The position numbers and the translations under genes are program-made. 64,000 bases of DNA from Aeropyrum sp. Lineage in GTDB: Archaea > Thermoproteota > Thermoprotei_A > Sulfolobales > Acidilobaceae. Positions within the stretch are counted from its first letter, which is position 1. Each line of letters begins with the position of its first letter. The stretch is from the NCBI GenBank assembly GCA_015521685.1, contig WANT01000047.1:27278-91277 (forward strand), given 5' to 3'. Below are positions 46,142-55,480 of the stretch, in pieces. Under the pieces are notes generated by a model. That model was not told where the DNA came from. It did no database searches and was given only the letters and a program-made list of their open reading frames with translations.

Positions 46142-46375
46142 TCCTCTCTTCTCCTCGCTAGAGCCTATTCTAGACAACAGCAGTATTCTGACGAGGCTGA
46201 CGGAGGCTGATAAGAGAGCTAGCCCTATCAGGCTTGCCAAAATGCTGGCTGCGACTCGAGGTTCCTCCAAGGTTATGAGGGACATGGCGTTTGCAAAGAA
46301 GTATATTGAGAGGAGAGCGAACAAGACTGCAAGAGCTACTGTTGCAGCCTCGGAGCCACGTACAAGTCTTGCCAA
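46124..46375 (-). CDS. Small membrane protein
   Basis: 83 residues, two membrane helices (about 10-32 and 40-66) and a charged tail LSRIGSSEEKRGLEEKR. No family recognised. A TATA-like GGTATATTATAATTTATC on the minus strand at 46453-46470 would start a transcript about 60 bases before it. Overlaps the end of the DUF2797 gene. Confidence 0.5.
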   Translation of the reverse strand: MARLVRGSEAATVALAVLFALLSIYFFANAMSLITLEEPRVAASILASLIGLALLSASVSLVRILLLSRIGSSEEKRGLEEKR

Positions 46376-46486
46376 CTGCAGTACACCCCTAGGCAGTCAT
46401 GGCGCTTGCAAGGCTTTGCCCTTCGGTGAGTATGTGGGGGCCCGGGAGGGGAGATAAATTATAATATACCGAGTCTAGAAGGGAGC

Positions 46487-46559
46487 TCAGTCAGGGGTTC
46501 GAGCCTCACCGGAATACAGTTTCCTCGGATGCGGCAGACGTCATCACTACCTTATCCCG
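46487..46559 (-). ncRNA. Candidate C/D box small RNA complementary to the tRNA T arm
   Basis: On the minus strand a TATA box TATATTAA (46581-46588) lies about 25 bases before GGGATAAGGTA, then C box GTGATGA (46541-46547), a CCGA at 46525-46528, C'-like GGTGAGG (46504-46510), and two D boxes CTGA (46491-46494 and 46487-46490). Between C' and D is CTCGAACCC, complementary to GGGTTCGAG, the tRNA T-arm consensus. C and D are perfect; D' and C' are weak. May direct 2'-O-methylation of tRNA near positions 50-56. Confidence 0.5.
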
Positions 46560-46580
46560 GCTGTAGGTGTCCACCCGTAA

Positions 46581-46588
46581 TTAATATA
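46581..46588 (-). promoter_or_regulatory. TATA box of the minus-strand C/D RNA candidate
   Basis: TATATTAA on the minus strand. The predicted start near 46559 is 12 bases before the C box, a normal distance for an archaeal C/D RNA gene. Inferred. Confidence 0.45.
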
Positions 46589-46603
46589 CTAGTGGGCGGC
46601 CTC

Positions 46604-47059
46604 TTATCGGCCTCTCGACGCAATCCAGAGCAGGTATCCTATAAAGTAGGCGACTATGCTGGGGGCTATTATGAAGCCTAAAATGAGTCCCACTATGGGT
46701 GAAATGTCGAGCGAGATCCTAGCGTAAGCCTGGCCTAGTTCCTGCTCGATCTGAATGACGCCTGACCCGACTAGAGAGAGGGTTAGTAAGAGCCCCATAA
46801 CTAGGGCCGAGGACCTAAAGACGGGGGAGAGTACGGTGCCCCTAAGCGCTCTAGCCGCTATTGAGAGGAGGTAGATGGACACTATTACGACGCCAGCACC
46901 CTCCCGCTCAACCGTGGCTCCAGCAAGTTCCTGGGGGCCTGAGATGATTTGGGGTAAAGCATAGTAGAATATGGCTACAATTATGAGCATGTCAATAGCC
47001 CCTAATACTATAGCCCTGGCAAACCTCGCAATCCAGCGTAGGGCCTCATCCCCGGCCAT
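46604..47059 (-). CDS. Membrane protein of unknown function
   Basis: 151 residues with three to four membrane helices (about 18-38, 55-72, 85-102 and 122-146). The loop at 38-55 is acidic and probably outside. No family recognised. Last of three co-directed small genes (47751 to 46604), overlapping the preceding one by 14 bases, so they likely form one membrane complex. Confidence 0.6.
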   Translation of the reverse strand: MAGDEALRWIARFARAIVLGAIDMLIIVAIFYYALPQIISGPQELAGATVEREGAGVVIVSIYLLSIAARALRGTVLSPVFRSSALVMGLLLTLSLVGSGVIQIEQELGQAYARISLDISPIVGLILGFIIAPSIVAYFIGYLLWIASRGR

Positions 47060-47450
47060 AGCCTAGCACCTCACCACTCACGTCTAGCTCTACCCTTAGC
47101 TCGAAGAGCCCTCCAATGTAACCTGACACGGTTATGGACCGAATGTTGGGAGCTTGGTCGATAGGTACTGTGACGGATAGCACATCACCCTCCTCCAGAA
47201 GGGTATCCGAGCCTAGGTACTCGAAGCCACCGGCCTCGACTATTATCGTGGCATCACTCAATGGTATCTGGGATCCATACTCAATCTCTATCACCACACC
47301 GTCTTCAGCCTCAACAACGTCTAGTACGATCGCCCCTTCTACTACGTCTAGGGCGAACGCGTAAAGCGGATAAGCTGACATAGCTACCAACAATATTCCT
47401 CCTGCATAGATCAGGAACTCTAGGAGATTCACTAGGTTAGGCCACCTCAA
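47046..47450 (-). CDS. Single-pass membrane protein with external beta domain
   Basis: 134 residues: one N-terminal helix (YAGGILLVAMSAYPLYAFAL) followed by a ~90-residue beta-rich, acidic domain (VLDVVEAEDGVVIEIEYGSQIPLSDATIIVEAGG...SITVSGYIGGLFELRVELDV), probably outside the cell. No family recognised. Middle gene of the three-gene membrane cluster. Confidence 0.6.
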   Translation of the reverse strand: MRWPNLVNLLEFLIYAGGILLVAMSAYPLYAFALDVVEGAIVLDVVEAEDGVVIEIEYGSQIPLSDATIIVEAGGFEYLGSDTLLEEGDVLSVTVPIDQAPNIRSITVSGYIGGLFELRVELDVSGEVLGYGRG

Positions 47451-47472
47451 ACCCTACTTCTGGGTGGTATGG

Positions 47473-47751
47473 CTACTCCTTGGGACACCTTCGAAGAAGG
47501 TCAGCCCCCCTCGACATGATAACGGAACCAGCAGCCAGGGATAACGCCAGGAAAGCTACCTTAACCAGCAGCTCTATGAGCACGCCACTGTTAAACGCTA
47601 GCGCCTCTAGTAGGTTGCTGCCTGAAGCTACCTCGATTTCGTACGTCTTAAACGACTGGTAAGAGACGTAGAAGACGAAGACGACTAGGGCTAAGCCGAG
47701 GACGATAAGTAGAGCACCCAGACCTTCAGTTAACCTTGACTTCTCCTGCAT
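47473..47751 (-). CDS. Small two-helix membrane protein
   Basis: 92 residues with two membrane helices (about 10-31 and 58-78) joined by an external loop (YQSFKTYEIEVASGSNLLEALAFN). First of three small co-directed membrane genes; the next starts 22 bases later. No family recognised. Confidence 0.55.
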   Translation of the reverse strand: MQEKSRLTEGLGALLIVLGLALVVFVFYVSYQSFKTYEIEVASGSNLLEALAFNSGVLIELLVKVAFLALSLAAGSVIMSRGADLLRRCPKE

Positions 47752-47919
47752 AACTAAAACACCCCTAACAGCTCTAACTTACTCAAATACAAAAACTTAT
47801 AGGAGTGGGGGTTATTAGGAGGATATCCATTCATACCCCCCTACTTGAGCAATCGGCAACTATTAGCTAAGGAGTGGCAAAAAGCTGGACTCTTGGTATT
47901 GCCTATTTGTATTATCACA

Positions 47920-49299
47920 TTAACTACGTCCTCTAGTTTTTGCTGGAATTTCCTCTGGTTCGAAGTCTTGTAGGGACCCGTCTAGGTACTCTCTATATCC
48001 TTGTAGGTCTAGGAGGCCGTGGCCGCTTAGGTTGAAGGCTATTACAACTCTCCTCCCTGACTCTTTGGCCTTGAGAGCCTCATCTATGGCAGCCTTCACT
48101 GCGTGCGCGCTCTCCGGGGCGGGCACAATACCCTCAGCCTTTGTAAACATGTGGGCCGCCCCAAATACCTCGGTCTGGTGGTATGCTCGCGGCTCTACAA
48201 TACCGTGGTTGATTAGAATGCTTAGTGTTGGCGCGACTCCGTGGTACCTAAGGCCGCCTGCGTGAATAGGGGGTACCCTGTATTTGTGGCCCAGGGTGTG
48301 CATTTTGAGGAGGGGCGTCATGCCAGCGGTGTCTCCGAAGTCATAGTCATAAACACCCCTGGTCATAGAAGGGCTTGCCCGCGGCTCTACGGCTATAAAC
48401 CTCGTATTCCTCGAGCCCCTAAGCCTTTCACCGATGAACGGGTAGGTGAAGCCGGCGAAATTGCTCCCACCCCCAACAGCTCCAATCATGATGTCCGGAG
48501 AAACTCCCGCCTCCTCGAACTGCTTCATAGCTTCCAGACCTATGACTGTCTGGTGTAGGAGTACATGGTTGAGCACGGAGCCCAGGCTGTATTTGGCCTT
48601 CTCGTCTCCTAGAACGTCTTCTATCGCCTCGCTTATAGCTATACCCAGGCTTCCAGGATGGTTAGGGTCCTCCTTGAGTAGCGATCTCCCGAAGCTGGTC
48701 TTATCGCTAGGGCTCGGGTATACCTCTGCCCCGAAAAGCTCCATCAAGGTTCTTCTGTACGGCTTCTGCATATAGCTAACCCTCACCATGTAAACCCTAG
48801 TCTTTAAGCCGAAGTACGAGGAGGCTGCTGAAAGTGCTGACCCCCATTGCCCTGCACCCGTCTCTGTAACGAGCCTCTCCACTCCCTCAAGCTTGTTGTA
48901 GTAGGCTTGGGCGAGTGCGGTGTTGATCTTATGGCTTCCTGTTGGTGTGACTCCCTCATACTTGTAGTATATCTCTGCCGGGGTTCCTAGAGCCTTCTCG
49001 AGGTTCCTAGCCCGGAATAGCGGTGTGGGACGCCTAGCGAAGCTACGGTATGCCTCTAGAACCTCTGCTGGTATCTCTAGGAATCTCTCCTTGGAGACTT
49101 CCTGTTGGACTAGAGTCTTTGGGAACAGTCTTGTGAGGAGTGCTGGGTCGACAGGCTCCCTAGTCCTAGGATCTATTGGCGGAGGAACTTCCTCCGGAAG
49201 GTCTGGTAGTATGTTATACCATGAAGTGGGTATTTCTCGGGGAGAAAGATCGAATCTCAGGATATCCATTGGCGCTGCATCATCCTCGACCACTGCCAA
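47920..49299 (-). CDS. trpB2: Tryptophan synthase beta chain, TrpB2 type
   Basis: PLP enzyme joining indole and serine. [15 protein letters not shown] has the PLP lysine, [15 protein letters not shown] and [16 protein letters not shown] are the phosphate loop, and [10 protein letters not shown] the end. 459 residues, with the N-terminal extension and insertions typical of TrpB2, which may act without TrpA or use phosphoserine. No trpA or other trp gene lies nearby, so indole salvage is an alternative role. Confidence 0.92.
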   Translation of the reverse strand: MAVVEDDAAPMDILRFDLSPREIPTSWYNILPDLPEEVPPPIDPRTREPVDPALLTRLFPKTLVQQEVSKERFLEIPAEVLEAYRSFARRPTPLFRARNLEKALGTPAEIYYKYEGVTPTGSHKINTALAQAYYNKLEGVERLVTETGAGQWGSALSAASSYFGLKTRVYMVRVSYMQKPYRRTLMELFGAEVYPSPSDKTSFGRSLLKEDPNHPGSLGIAISEAIEDVLGDEKAKYSLGSVLNHVLLHQTVIGLEAMKQFEEAGVSPDIMIGAVGGGSNFAGFTYPFIGERLRGSRNTRFIAVEPRASPSMTRGVYDYDFGDTAGMTPLLKMHTLGHKYRVPPIHAGGLRYHGVAPTLSILINHGIVEPRAYHQTEVFGAAHMFTKAEGIVPAPESAHAVKAAIDEALKAKESGRRVVIAFNLSGHGLLDLQGYREYLDGSLQDFEPEEIPAKTRGRS

Positions 49300-49347
49300 C
49301 TGTATCCACTATAGATATAAAAGCTTTTCATGTGTGTTTGAATTGAT

Positions 49348-51069
49348 TCACTTATGAGTATAGATAACGGTATACTCTTCGCCAGCAGAGTCCACCCTCA
49401 CAAAACCGAACCTTACGAACTGAAGCCTCGAATCCACGCCGTAACCCCTTATCGACCCCTCTGAGTAGCCACTCCTCGACTTAAGACTAAGCTCGACAGG
49501 CTCGAGCACTACAGTTTTGACAGCCTCGGACGCCTTGACCCACTGAATAATAGGCAGTTTCATCCTTCTAGCGTGATCTAGTGAGGGGTCAGTTTCAACC
49601 AGCACGCTATCCTCTATAGAGAAGTTTGATAGTCCCATGAGCCTAACCTGCTGATGTGATGTGTAATCTGACCGGCTGAGCAATACTGAATCCCCATCAC
49701 AGACCTCTATAGCCCGTACCCGCTCAGGTCTGTCCGGGTGATAGGGTATCCTGGCTTCGAGACACTTAGAGGAACTCAGGGATAGCTTGAGCCTAACTGG
49801 GTCCTCTACAAACATTATCCTATCCGCCCTCTTATCCAAAAGCTTCCTATTGATTGATGCCAGGTTGGCCCAGCTAATAGTGGCATCTGTGGGTTTCACG
49901 CCAACCTGCATAATAACCTCTCTAATCGCCTCCGGAAGTATTCCCCGCCGCCTCAACCCCGCTATGGTGCCGAACCTGGGGTCGTCGTAGCCGAGGAACT
50001 CGTCTGGCTTCTCCTCGATCAACTTCCTTATCTTGCTCTTGCTCAGGATGAAGCCCTCGAGCTTCAATCTGCCGAAGTGTATGAACTCGGGTGGTCTCCA
50101 GCCCATGCATCTGTAAACTGCCAGTTGCTTCTCGGTGTTGAGCTGGTGCTCCTTACCCCTCAACACGTGAGTCACGCCCATTAGGTGGTCGTCAACGCTT
50201 ACTGCGAAGTTATAGGTCGGCCACACAACATATCTACTACCTACAAGGGGGTGAGGGTGCTTCTCAGTGTCGATTATTCTCATGGCTACCCAGTCCCTGA
50301 GACTCGGGTTAGGGTGGCGGGGGTCGGTCTTCATCCTCAGTACTGCCTCGCCCTCGCCGAACACACCATCAAGCATGCGGTCAAATAGCTCTAGAGATTC
50401 CTCTGGAGGATAGTCTCTTGAGGGGCAGTGCCTCCCCTCCGATAGAAGCCGCTTACCCTCATCGCCACAGTTATCAACGTATGCGCAGTCTCTAGCTATC
50501 GCCTCTCTGGCTACTTTGTAGAAAACCTCCATCCTCAGGCTCTGGATATACTCCTCATCCCACGAAACGCCTAGCCACTTGAGGTCCTCCTTTATGAGAT
50601 CGTATGCCTCCTTCAGCGGAGTCTTAGTCCTTGGATCCGTGTCCTCAAACCTCAGAATAAGGGCTCCTCGGTACATCTTGGCGTACTCGTGGTTTATGAT
50701 GGCTGGTCTAGCATTACCCATGTGTATAACGAAGTCGGGGTTTGGGGCGAACCTCAGTCTAACCTTTCCCTCCATAGCGTTCGGAAGTGGCGGCAGAGAC
50801 CGCTCCTCAGCCCTACCAGAAGCCCTAAATTCGGCTAGCTCGGGGTACTCCTCCTCAAGTATCCTTCTCTGTACTTCGGGGCTGATGGAGTTAACCTCAC
50901 TCACAACCTCACCAGCCACCATGGCTATCTCTCTGGCCCTGGGCCTCAGCTCTGGGTGGTCACCCAACAGCATAGACATAATACTCCCCACACTAGCCTT
51001 CCCTCCATGCTTGACCGCATCCCTCAAAGCATAGCCCTTGACAAGGCGCTTCAGGTCCTCACCCGCCAT
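49348..51069 (-). CDS. gltX: Glutamyl-tRNA synthetase, archaeal type
   Basis: Class I synthetase of the archaeal GluRS/GlnRS group. The first signature is FAPNPDFVIHMGNARPAI (HIGH-like) and the second is FILSKSKIRK (KMSKS-like), with the beta-barrel anticodon domain at the end. About 573 residues. The frame is open to 51144, but the ATG at 51069 (AGEDLKRLVKGYALRDAVKHGG) matches family starts and frees 65 bases for the divergent gene. Charges tRNA-Glu, and likely tRNA-Gln, which GatDE would then amidate. Supplies the substrate of hemA. Confidence 0.94.
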   Translation of the reverse strand: MAGEDLKRLVKGYALRDAVKHGGKASVGSIMSMLLGDHPELRPRAREIAMVAGEVVSEVNSISPEVQRRILEEEYPELAEFRASGRAEERSLPPLPNAMEGKVRLRFAPNPDFVIHMGNARPAIINHEYAKMYRGALILRFEDTDPRTKTPLKEAYDLIKEDLKWLGVSWDEEYIQSLRMEVFYKVAREAIARDCAYVDNCGDEGKRLLSEGRHCPSRDYPPEESLELFDRMLDGVFGEGEAVLRMKTDPRHPNPSLRDWVAMRIIDTEKHPHPLVGSRYVVWPTYNFAVSVDDHLMGVTHVLRGKEHQLNTEKQLAVYRCMGWRPPEFIHFGRLKLEGFILSKSKIRKLIEEKPDEFLGYDDPRFGTIAGLRRRGILPEAIREVIMQVGVKPTDATISWANLASINRKLLDKRADRIMFVEDPVRLKLSLSSSKCLEARIPYHPDRPERVRAIEVCDGDSVLLSRSDYTSHQQVRLMGLSNFSIEDSVLVETDPSLDHARRMKLPIIQWVKASEAVKTVVLEPVELSLKSRSGYSEGSIRGYGVDSRLQFVRFGFVRVDSAGEEYTVIYTHK

Positions 51070-51134
51070 TCTACGTCCTCCACCCATGAAGCCTTCAATT
51101 CCTCCTGACTCTATTATAGAGAGGAGGGGCCCTC

Positions 51135-51725
51135 GTGCTGCCATCAGGAGTATGGCTAGAGTTTGTCGCCCTAACGTGCGACATCAAATACTCCATGCCG
51201 CTGGGGGTGATGAGGTCAGGAGAAGAATGGCTCTTCAGGGTGTATAGGGGCGCAGGCCTCCTGAAACACCTGCAGAGACATCCCGATGGCAGCAAAATAA
51301 TGCTCTTATCTCCCTCAGACCCAATGGCCTTCCTAAAGAGCTTCTACCACGAGCTCGAAAACGAGGTGGAATATGAAGACTCATGCCCCAAGCCGGACAC
51401 GAGCCTCGGCTCGTGGTATCTATGCACGGCTCGAGAGATCCGCTCGGAAAGGCATTCAGTATGGTTCATGTGTGTGGGAGGCTTGGAGGAGGTTGCTTCA
51501 TCGACGTGGATTCCATACTTTAGGGCTTACGGGTGCCTGGTGGAGCTCCTAGTGCTTGCTAGCAAGGTTAAGGCTGGGCTACCTGAATACCTGTCCGGGA
51601 GATCCCTAATCTATTCAGAAGAACTATTTAGATGTGTAAGGAGGAGCGCGGCGGCCCGCGGAGAACTGGTTGAAGGTGCTGAGCGTGTTCTGCAGGATAT
51701 TAGAAAGGCTGTTGGAGAGGCTTGA
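51135..51725 (+). CDS. DUF447-like protein, possibly pterin-linked
   Basis: 196 residues. WLEFVALTCDIKYSMPLGVMRSGEEWLFRVYRGAGLLKHLQRHPDGSKIMLL resembles the N-terminal part of archaeal DUF447 proteins, a flavin-reductase-like split barrel often found beside methanopterin genes. Not certain. Divergent from gltX and overlapping the MptE-like gene by 56 bases on the same strand, so co-translated. Confidence 0.6.
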   Translation: MLPSGVWLEFVALTCDIKYSMPLGVMRSGEEWLFRVYRGAGLLKHLQRHPDGSKIMLLSPSDPMAFLKSFYHELENEVEYEDSCPKPDTSLGSWYLCTAREIRSERHSVWFMCVGGLEEVASSTWIPYFRAYGCLVELLVLASKVKAGLPEYLSGRSLIYSEELFRCVRRSAAARGELVEGAERVLQDIRKAVGEA

Positions 51726-52437
51726 CCCGATAGGACAGATTTACGCCAGGCTAGTCGAGCCCGCAATGGGCTATCCAAGGGATCGCGAGGTCCTCTCCCA
51801 ACTCAGGGCTTCAGGGCTCGGACTAGACTGTGCCAGAGCCTGTGAGAGCCTGTACTGGCTAGAAAACCGTGTCAGGGGCAAGCGTGTTTGCATAATAGGG
51901 CCGGAAATGCTGAAGCCAGGCAAGCCACCCTACTGTGACGCCCTAGCTGGCCCTGAGTCAGCGGTGCTTTGGGCCCGGGCCTCCGGCTTGGTACTAGACT
52001 ACGTTACTGGCGATGGTGATCTAGACCCGCTGATGTATAGTGTAGCCCTGGTATTTACCCGCGTATTCTTTAAACACCTGCACGGTGACAACTGGTGGTC
52101 TAGCCCTCCAGGCCCCCAGCATCACCAGGATAGAACAATAATCTACACTACACAAGTCTGGCCCCACACGAACTGTATTCTAGGCCCTCTAGGCTTCACG
52201 GACGGTGATAGAGCTGCTATTCTAGCCACGGCCATGAAAGCTAAAGAAGTACACCTACTTGGATTCTCGAGAGAGCCGGTAGCAACACACAAGTCGGCAC
52301 CTACAGGCTTCTCATCGACTAAGAGGGCGAAGCTCGAGCTAGCCTTCAAGATGATCCGGGAGGCCTCCAGAAGTATGGGCTACCATTTCTCCACGTCCTA
52401 CATATACCCTAGAAGCTATGTCTTGGAGGAAGCTTAG
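51670..52437 (+). CDS. mptE: MptE-like 6-hydroxymethyl-dihydropterin pyrophosphokinase (DUF115)
   Basis: Archaeal enzyme adding diphosphate to 6-hydroxymethyl-7,8-dihydropterin. Motifs: VCIIGPEM, VTGDGDLDPLM (D-L-D), KHLHGDNWW, TTQVWPHTNCILGPLGFTDGDRAAILA and VHLLGFSRE, in the order of the family. About 240-255 residues. TTG at 51670 is used; an in-frame TTG at 51712 would cut the overlap with the previous gene to 14 bases. Fits with mptA at 43.1 kb. Confidence 0.82.
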   Translation: MKVLSVFCRILERLLERLDPIGQIYARLVEPAMGYPRDREVLSQLRASGLGLDCARACESLYWLENRVRGKRVCIIGPEMLKPGKPPYCDALAGPESAVLWARASGLVLDYVTGDGDLDPLMYSVALVFTRVFFKHLHGDNWWSSPPGPQHHQDRTIIYTTQVWPHTNCILGPLGFTDGDRAAILATAMKAKEVHLLGFSREPVATHKSAPTGFSSTKRAKLELAFKMIREASRSMGYHFSTSYIYPRSYVLEEA

Positions 52438-53090
52438 GCTCTAGCTACACCCGATCTCTCACCCAGGCGCTCGCAACCCACTAGGGCTACCAGGGCTGCG
52501 ATACGCATCTTCTTTGAGGACCCCTTTGGCAGCAGCCCAGACTTCCTCAGCCTCTCAACGCGCTTAGCAAACTCCTCAACAGACAGGCCTAGATACTCTG
52601 CAGCGTTTCGAAAGCCTCCCTGAGACATTGCCAGTGCTTCTAGCACTTTCCTATCCTCATCGCCAATCTCCCTACACCTGAGGAGAGGCTCCAGTAGGTC
52701 GGTGAGGGCCTGCTCTACAGCCTCCTCAACAATCTCCTTAATATCGTCAGTCGACGAGACAACCACGTCCGGAAGCACTATCAGGCTCACCCCGAGCTTC
52801 TCGGCCAGCTTGCGAGCCGCCTCATCAGCGCCGCGAGCAATAATCATGGGCTTTAAGCCAGCTATCACTGCGTTAACATACGCCTGGCGAACAGCGTTAA
52901 TATCAGCCATACCAGCTTTAACCTCAATAGCATACTCCTCACCATCCTTCTTGGCAACAATATCGATTTCCCCTACCTCAATACCCTCTTCTATAACAGG
53001 CACATGGAAGTCAACAACAGAAAAACCAGCCTTCTCGAGTATCCTAGCCGCTATTTCCTCGCTGTTCCTCCAAGCCCTCCTACCCGCCAT
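52434..53090 (-). CDS. PD-(D/E)XK nuclease-like protein with C-terminal helix-turn-helix
   Basis: The N-terminal ~110 residues carry GEIDIVAKKDGEEYAIEVKAG, the D...E-x-K core of PD-(D/E)XK nucleases (RecB/Hjc-like), with an upstream helix AARILEKAGFSVVD. The C-terminal part (KVLEALAMSQGGFRNAAEYLGLSVEEFAKRVERLRKSG) reads as a helix-turn-helix. About 218 residues from ATG 53090 (open to 53117). Starts inside the end of the next gene and overlaps MptE-like by 4 bases. May be a DNA repair or regulatory protein. Confidence 0.75.
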   Translation of the reverse strand: MAGRRAWRNSEEIAARILEKAGFSVVDFHVPVIEEGIEVGEIDIVAKKDGEEYAIEVKAGMADINAVRQAYVNAVIAGLKPMIIARGADEAARKLAEKLGVSLIVLPDVVVSSTDDIKEIVEEAVEQALTDLLEPLLRCREIGDEDRKVLEALAMSQGGFRNAAEYLGLSVEEFAKRVERLRKSGLLPKGSSKKMRIAALVALVGCERLGERSGVARA

Positions 53091-53551
53091 GGAAGAGAAC
53101 CCCCAGAAGCGTCCCATAAGGCGGCCTCGAAGCTTATGGGAGCCAGCTTTATCGGCTGGTTATTAACGATGGCAATACTGGACTCTCTCGCTAACTCGCC
53201 CGCCGGGAAAACCGTACGTGTTCCCGAGTCTTCGAGTATTGGATCTGTTAGAACAGCCACGTCGGCACCTCTCAACTTAAGCCTTGCCTCCCTACCTGAA
53301 GATACCGCTGACCACCACCCCTCCCACTCGACTACCGTAGACCCAATCCTCAGGACTCGCGAGACGTCGCCCGCGAATTGCCTACTAGTAACTACAATAA
53401 AGTAGGGTTTAGGCTCTACTCTGAGACCCTGTAGCCAGAGGCTTGCGGGACCCGCAAGCACGAACTCGGAGTGGGCTCTGTAGATCCTAGAAGCAATCAA
53501 ATCGAGACTCCATAGGGTATCTACTAGGCCCGGCTTTCTATCCCCCGCCAC
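53051..53551 (-). CDS. Hypothetical protein, possible nucleotidyltransferase fold
   Basis: 166 residues. SEFVLAGPASLWLQGLRVEPKPYFIVVTS and LKLRGADVAVLTDPIL hint at a nucleotidyltransferase-like sheet, but the usual GS-x9-DxD metal motif is not seen. No family is assigned. Its end overlaps the start of the PD-(D/E)XK gene (40 bases), so the two are translated together. Confidence 0.5.
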   Translation of the reverse strand: MAGDRKPGLVDTLWSLDLIASRIYRAHSEFVLAGPASLWLQGLRVEPKPYFIVVTSRQFAGDVSRVLRIGSTVVEWEGWWSAVSSGREARLKLRGADVAVLTDPILEDSGTRTVFPAGELARESSIAIVNNQPIKLAPISFEAALWDASGGSLPWRVGGLGGTARK

Positions 53552-53658
53552 ACACCACCCTGTATAAACGATTTTTGTTGGTTAGGGACTAGTAAGTCTT
53601 GAGCCAACCATGGGAAGGAAGGGAGCCTAGGTGGGTAGCTTGTTTAAGCTGTTCTATG

Positions 53659-53946
53659 CTATAGTTGGAAGCCCTTGGGCTTCCTCTGCTCCTCTGGCCT
53701 TATCTTTACTATGCCGTAGTGGACTGCACAGCTAACACAGTAGCATTTGGTCACCGGGTATCTCATTATCACAGCTCCCCTCTTCTCTAGCTCCTCTGCA
53801 AGCTGCGGATCCACAGGGCTGTACATCCTGGTTACGCATATTGCTTTGTCGGCCGGGACCATCCTTCCACAGTTGTCACACTGGACAGTTCCTGACTTGC
53901 CTTTAGCGCCCTTCCTTCGCCCCCTACTCTCCCTCTTCTTAGGCAC
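53659..53946 (-). CDS. rps26e: Ribosomal protein S26e (eS26)
   Basis: Small-subunit protein shared by eukaryotes and Thermoproteota. Basic N-terminus KKRESRGRRKGAKG, zinc site VQCDNCGRMVPADKAI with the second pair in VTKCYCVSCAVH. 95 residues is normal. Its presence is good evidence against a euryarchaeal origin. Confidence 0.93.
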   Translation of the reverse strand: MPKKRESRGRRKGAKGKSGTVQCDNCGRMVPADKAICVTRMYSPVDPQLAEELEKRGAVIMRYPVTKCYCVSCAVHYGIVKIRPEEQRKPKGFQL

Positions 53947-54022
53947 TCCTTACCACACCCTCTCTTTAGGGGTGGTAATGGGAGGATACTTATATGTGGA
54001 GCGCGCTGGGCTCACCTCTATA

Positions 54023-55480
54023 TTAGTAGGTCTTGGCCAGCCTGACATACGCCACTGCGGGTGCTCCACACCTAGCGCATGAGAGCCCCTCAACCACCTC
54101 ATGCGGCCAGGGTGTTCCCAAGATCTTGGCATTAACCTCCTCTTCCATCTTTAGGCCGCAATCCTCCCTACCGCACCAGGGAACTTCAGCCACACCCTTC
54201 CTCGATTCTACCCATTCTCCCGCTTCGTCTAGCCTTGAAGTCCTAAGTATCCTAGCTCTGAAGTCGTCCTTAGCCCTCTCCTTGAGCCCATCTTCAACAG
54301 ACTCCAGTAACCTCCGTACTTCGTCCTCAAGCCTATCCACTCTAACCTGCACCCTCTCTAGTGTGTCTCTGCGAGCCACTGTGACTTCGCCTGACTCCAC
54401 CTCCCGCAGGCCGACCTCTATCCTGAGTGGGACTCCCTTAGCCTCCCAATAGTAGAATTTGGCTCCGGGCCTCTCCCAATCCCTATCGTCTACGCTAACC
54501 CTGAACCCGGAGGACCTCAACCTATTCGCAATGCCGCGAGCCTCAATTAAAACCTTTTCTTTCTCTTCGCTACTCCCTGAGAGTATTGGTATTACAACGA
54601 TCTGGACTGGCGCTATGCTGGGTAGGAGGGCAAGCCCTCTGTCGTCTCCATGGATAGATATTACAGTTGCAACGACCCTATCGCTGATTCCATAGCTAGT
54701 CTGCCAAGGGTGGTCAAGCTTCTCGTCAGCCCTCTGTATCTTGAAGTCAAACGCCCTTGTAAAGCTCTGGCCGAGATGGTGCACTGTACCAATCTGCAGA
54801 GCTCTTCCATCGGGCATCACAGTGTCAAACGCTATAGTGTAGAGTGCTCCGGCGAACTTATCCCAGTCCGGCCTTCTCGAGATTAGGTATGGTACGCCGA
54901 GCTCGTCGAATATCTTCTTATAGATTTCTATTGCCTCGAGGACCTGGCGCTCTGCATCCTCGAAAGTCTCATGCACTGTGTGGGCTTCTTTAAAGGTTGT
55001 TACCTCCCTCAGCCTTATCATAGGCCTGGTGGCTTTAGTCTCATACCTGAAAATACTGACTATCTGATAGTACTTCTTTGGCAACTGCCTGTAGCTCTTT
55101 ATCCAAAACGTCTCCATAAAGGTTATGCTAGTCTCGCTTGTGGGCCTCAACGCCAGCTTAACATCCAGCTCTTCAAGACCCCCGTGAGTGACCCAATACA
55201 CTTCATCCTCAAACCCCCGTATATGCTCGCTTTCCTTCTTGAGTAGCCCCTCAGGAATAAGGAGGGGGAATAGGACTTCTTCGTGCCCCGTAGAATCTAG
55301 AAGGCGCCTGACAAGGTCAAGAATAGCCCTCCTTATCTGGAAGCCATAAGGCATCCAAACGCCCATGCCTTTCACAGGGTATCTGCCGTAATCGTAAACC
55401 TCAGCTGCTTCGAGGACCCAGTCGAACCATCTAGGGAACTCTGAACTCCACTTCTCCCTAGAAGGAGCCTTACTAGCCAG
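54023..55480 (-). CDS. proS: Prolyl-tRNA synthetase with a likely CTG start
   Basis: Class II synthetase, archaeal/eukaryal type: [55 protein letters not shown], and zinc-binding C-terminus with CGREDC and CARC. The first standard start (GTG 55375) falls inside a conserved block. Reading back gives [25 protein letters not shown], the family N-terminus, with no ATG, GTG or TTG before TAG at 55514-55516. CTG at 55480, 5 bases after GGGGAT, is the best start. A T-rich TATA-like box at 55521-55529 predicts a transcript start near 55498. Confidence 0.93.
   Translation of the reverse strand: MASKAPSREKWSSEFPRWFDWVLEAAEVYDYGRYPVKGMGVWMPYGFQIRRAILDLVRRLLDSTGHEEVLFPLLIPEGLLKKESEHIRGFEDEVYWVTHGGLEELDVKLALRPTSETSITFMETFWIKSYRQLPKKYYQIVSIFRYETKATRPMIRLREVTTFKEAHTVHETFEDAERQVLEAIEIYKKIFDELGVPYLISRRPDWDKFAGALYTIAFDTVMPDGRALQIGTVHHLGQSFTRAFDFKIQRADEKLDHPWQTSYGISDRVVATVISIHGDDRGLALLPSIAPVQIVVIPILSGSSEEKEKVLIEARGIANRLRSSGFRVSVDDRDWERPGAKFYYWEAKGVPLRIEVGLREVESGEVTVARRDTLERVQVRVDRLEDEVRRLLESVEDGLKERAKDDFRARILRTSRLDEAGEWVESRKGVAEVPWCGREDCGLKMEEEVNAKILGTPWPHEVVEGLSCARCGAPAVAYVRLAKTY

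Noticed and set aside
46485..46515. Plus-strand AGGGGTTCGAGCCTCACC looks like a tRNA T arm
   Set aside because: The T stem does not pair beyond three bases and no D or anticodon arm lies upstream. The minus-strand C/D reading explains it better.
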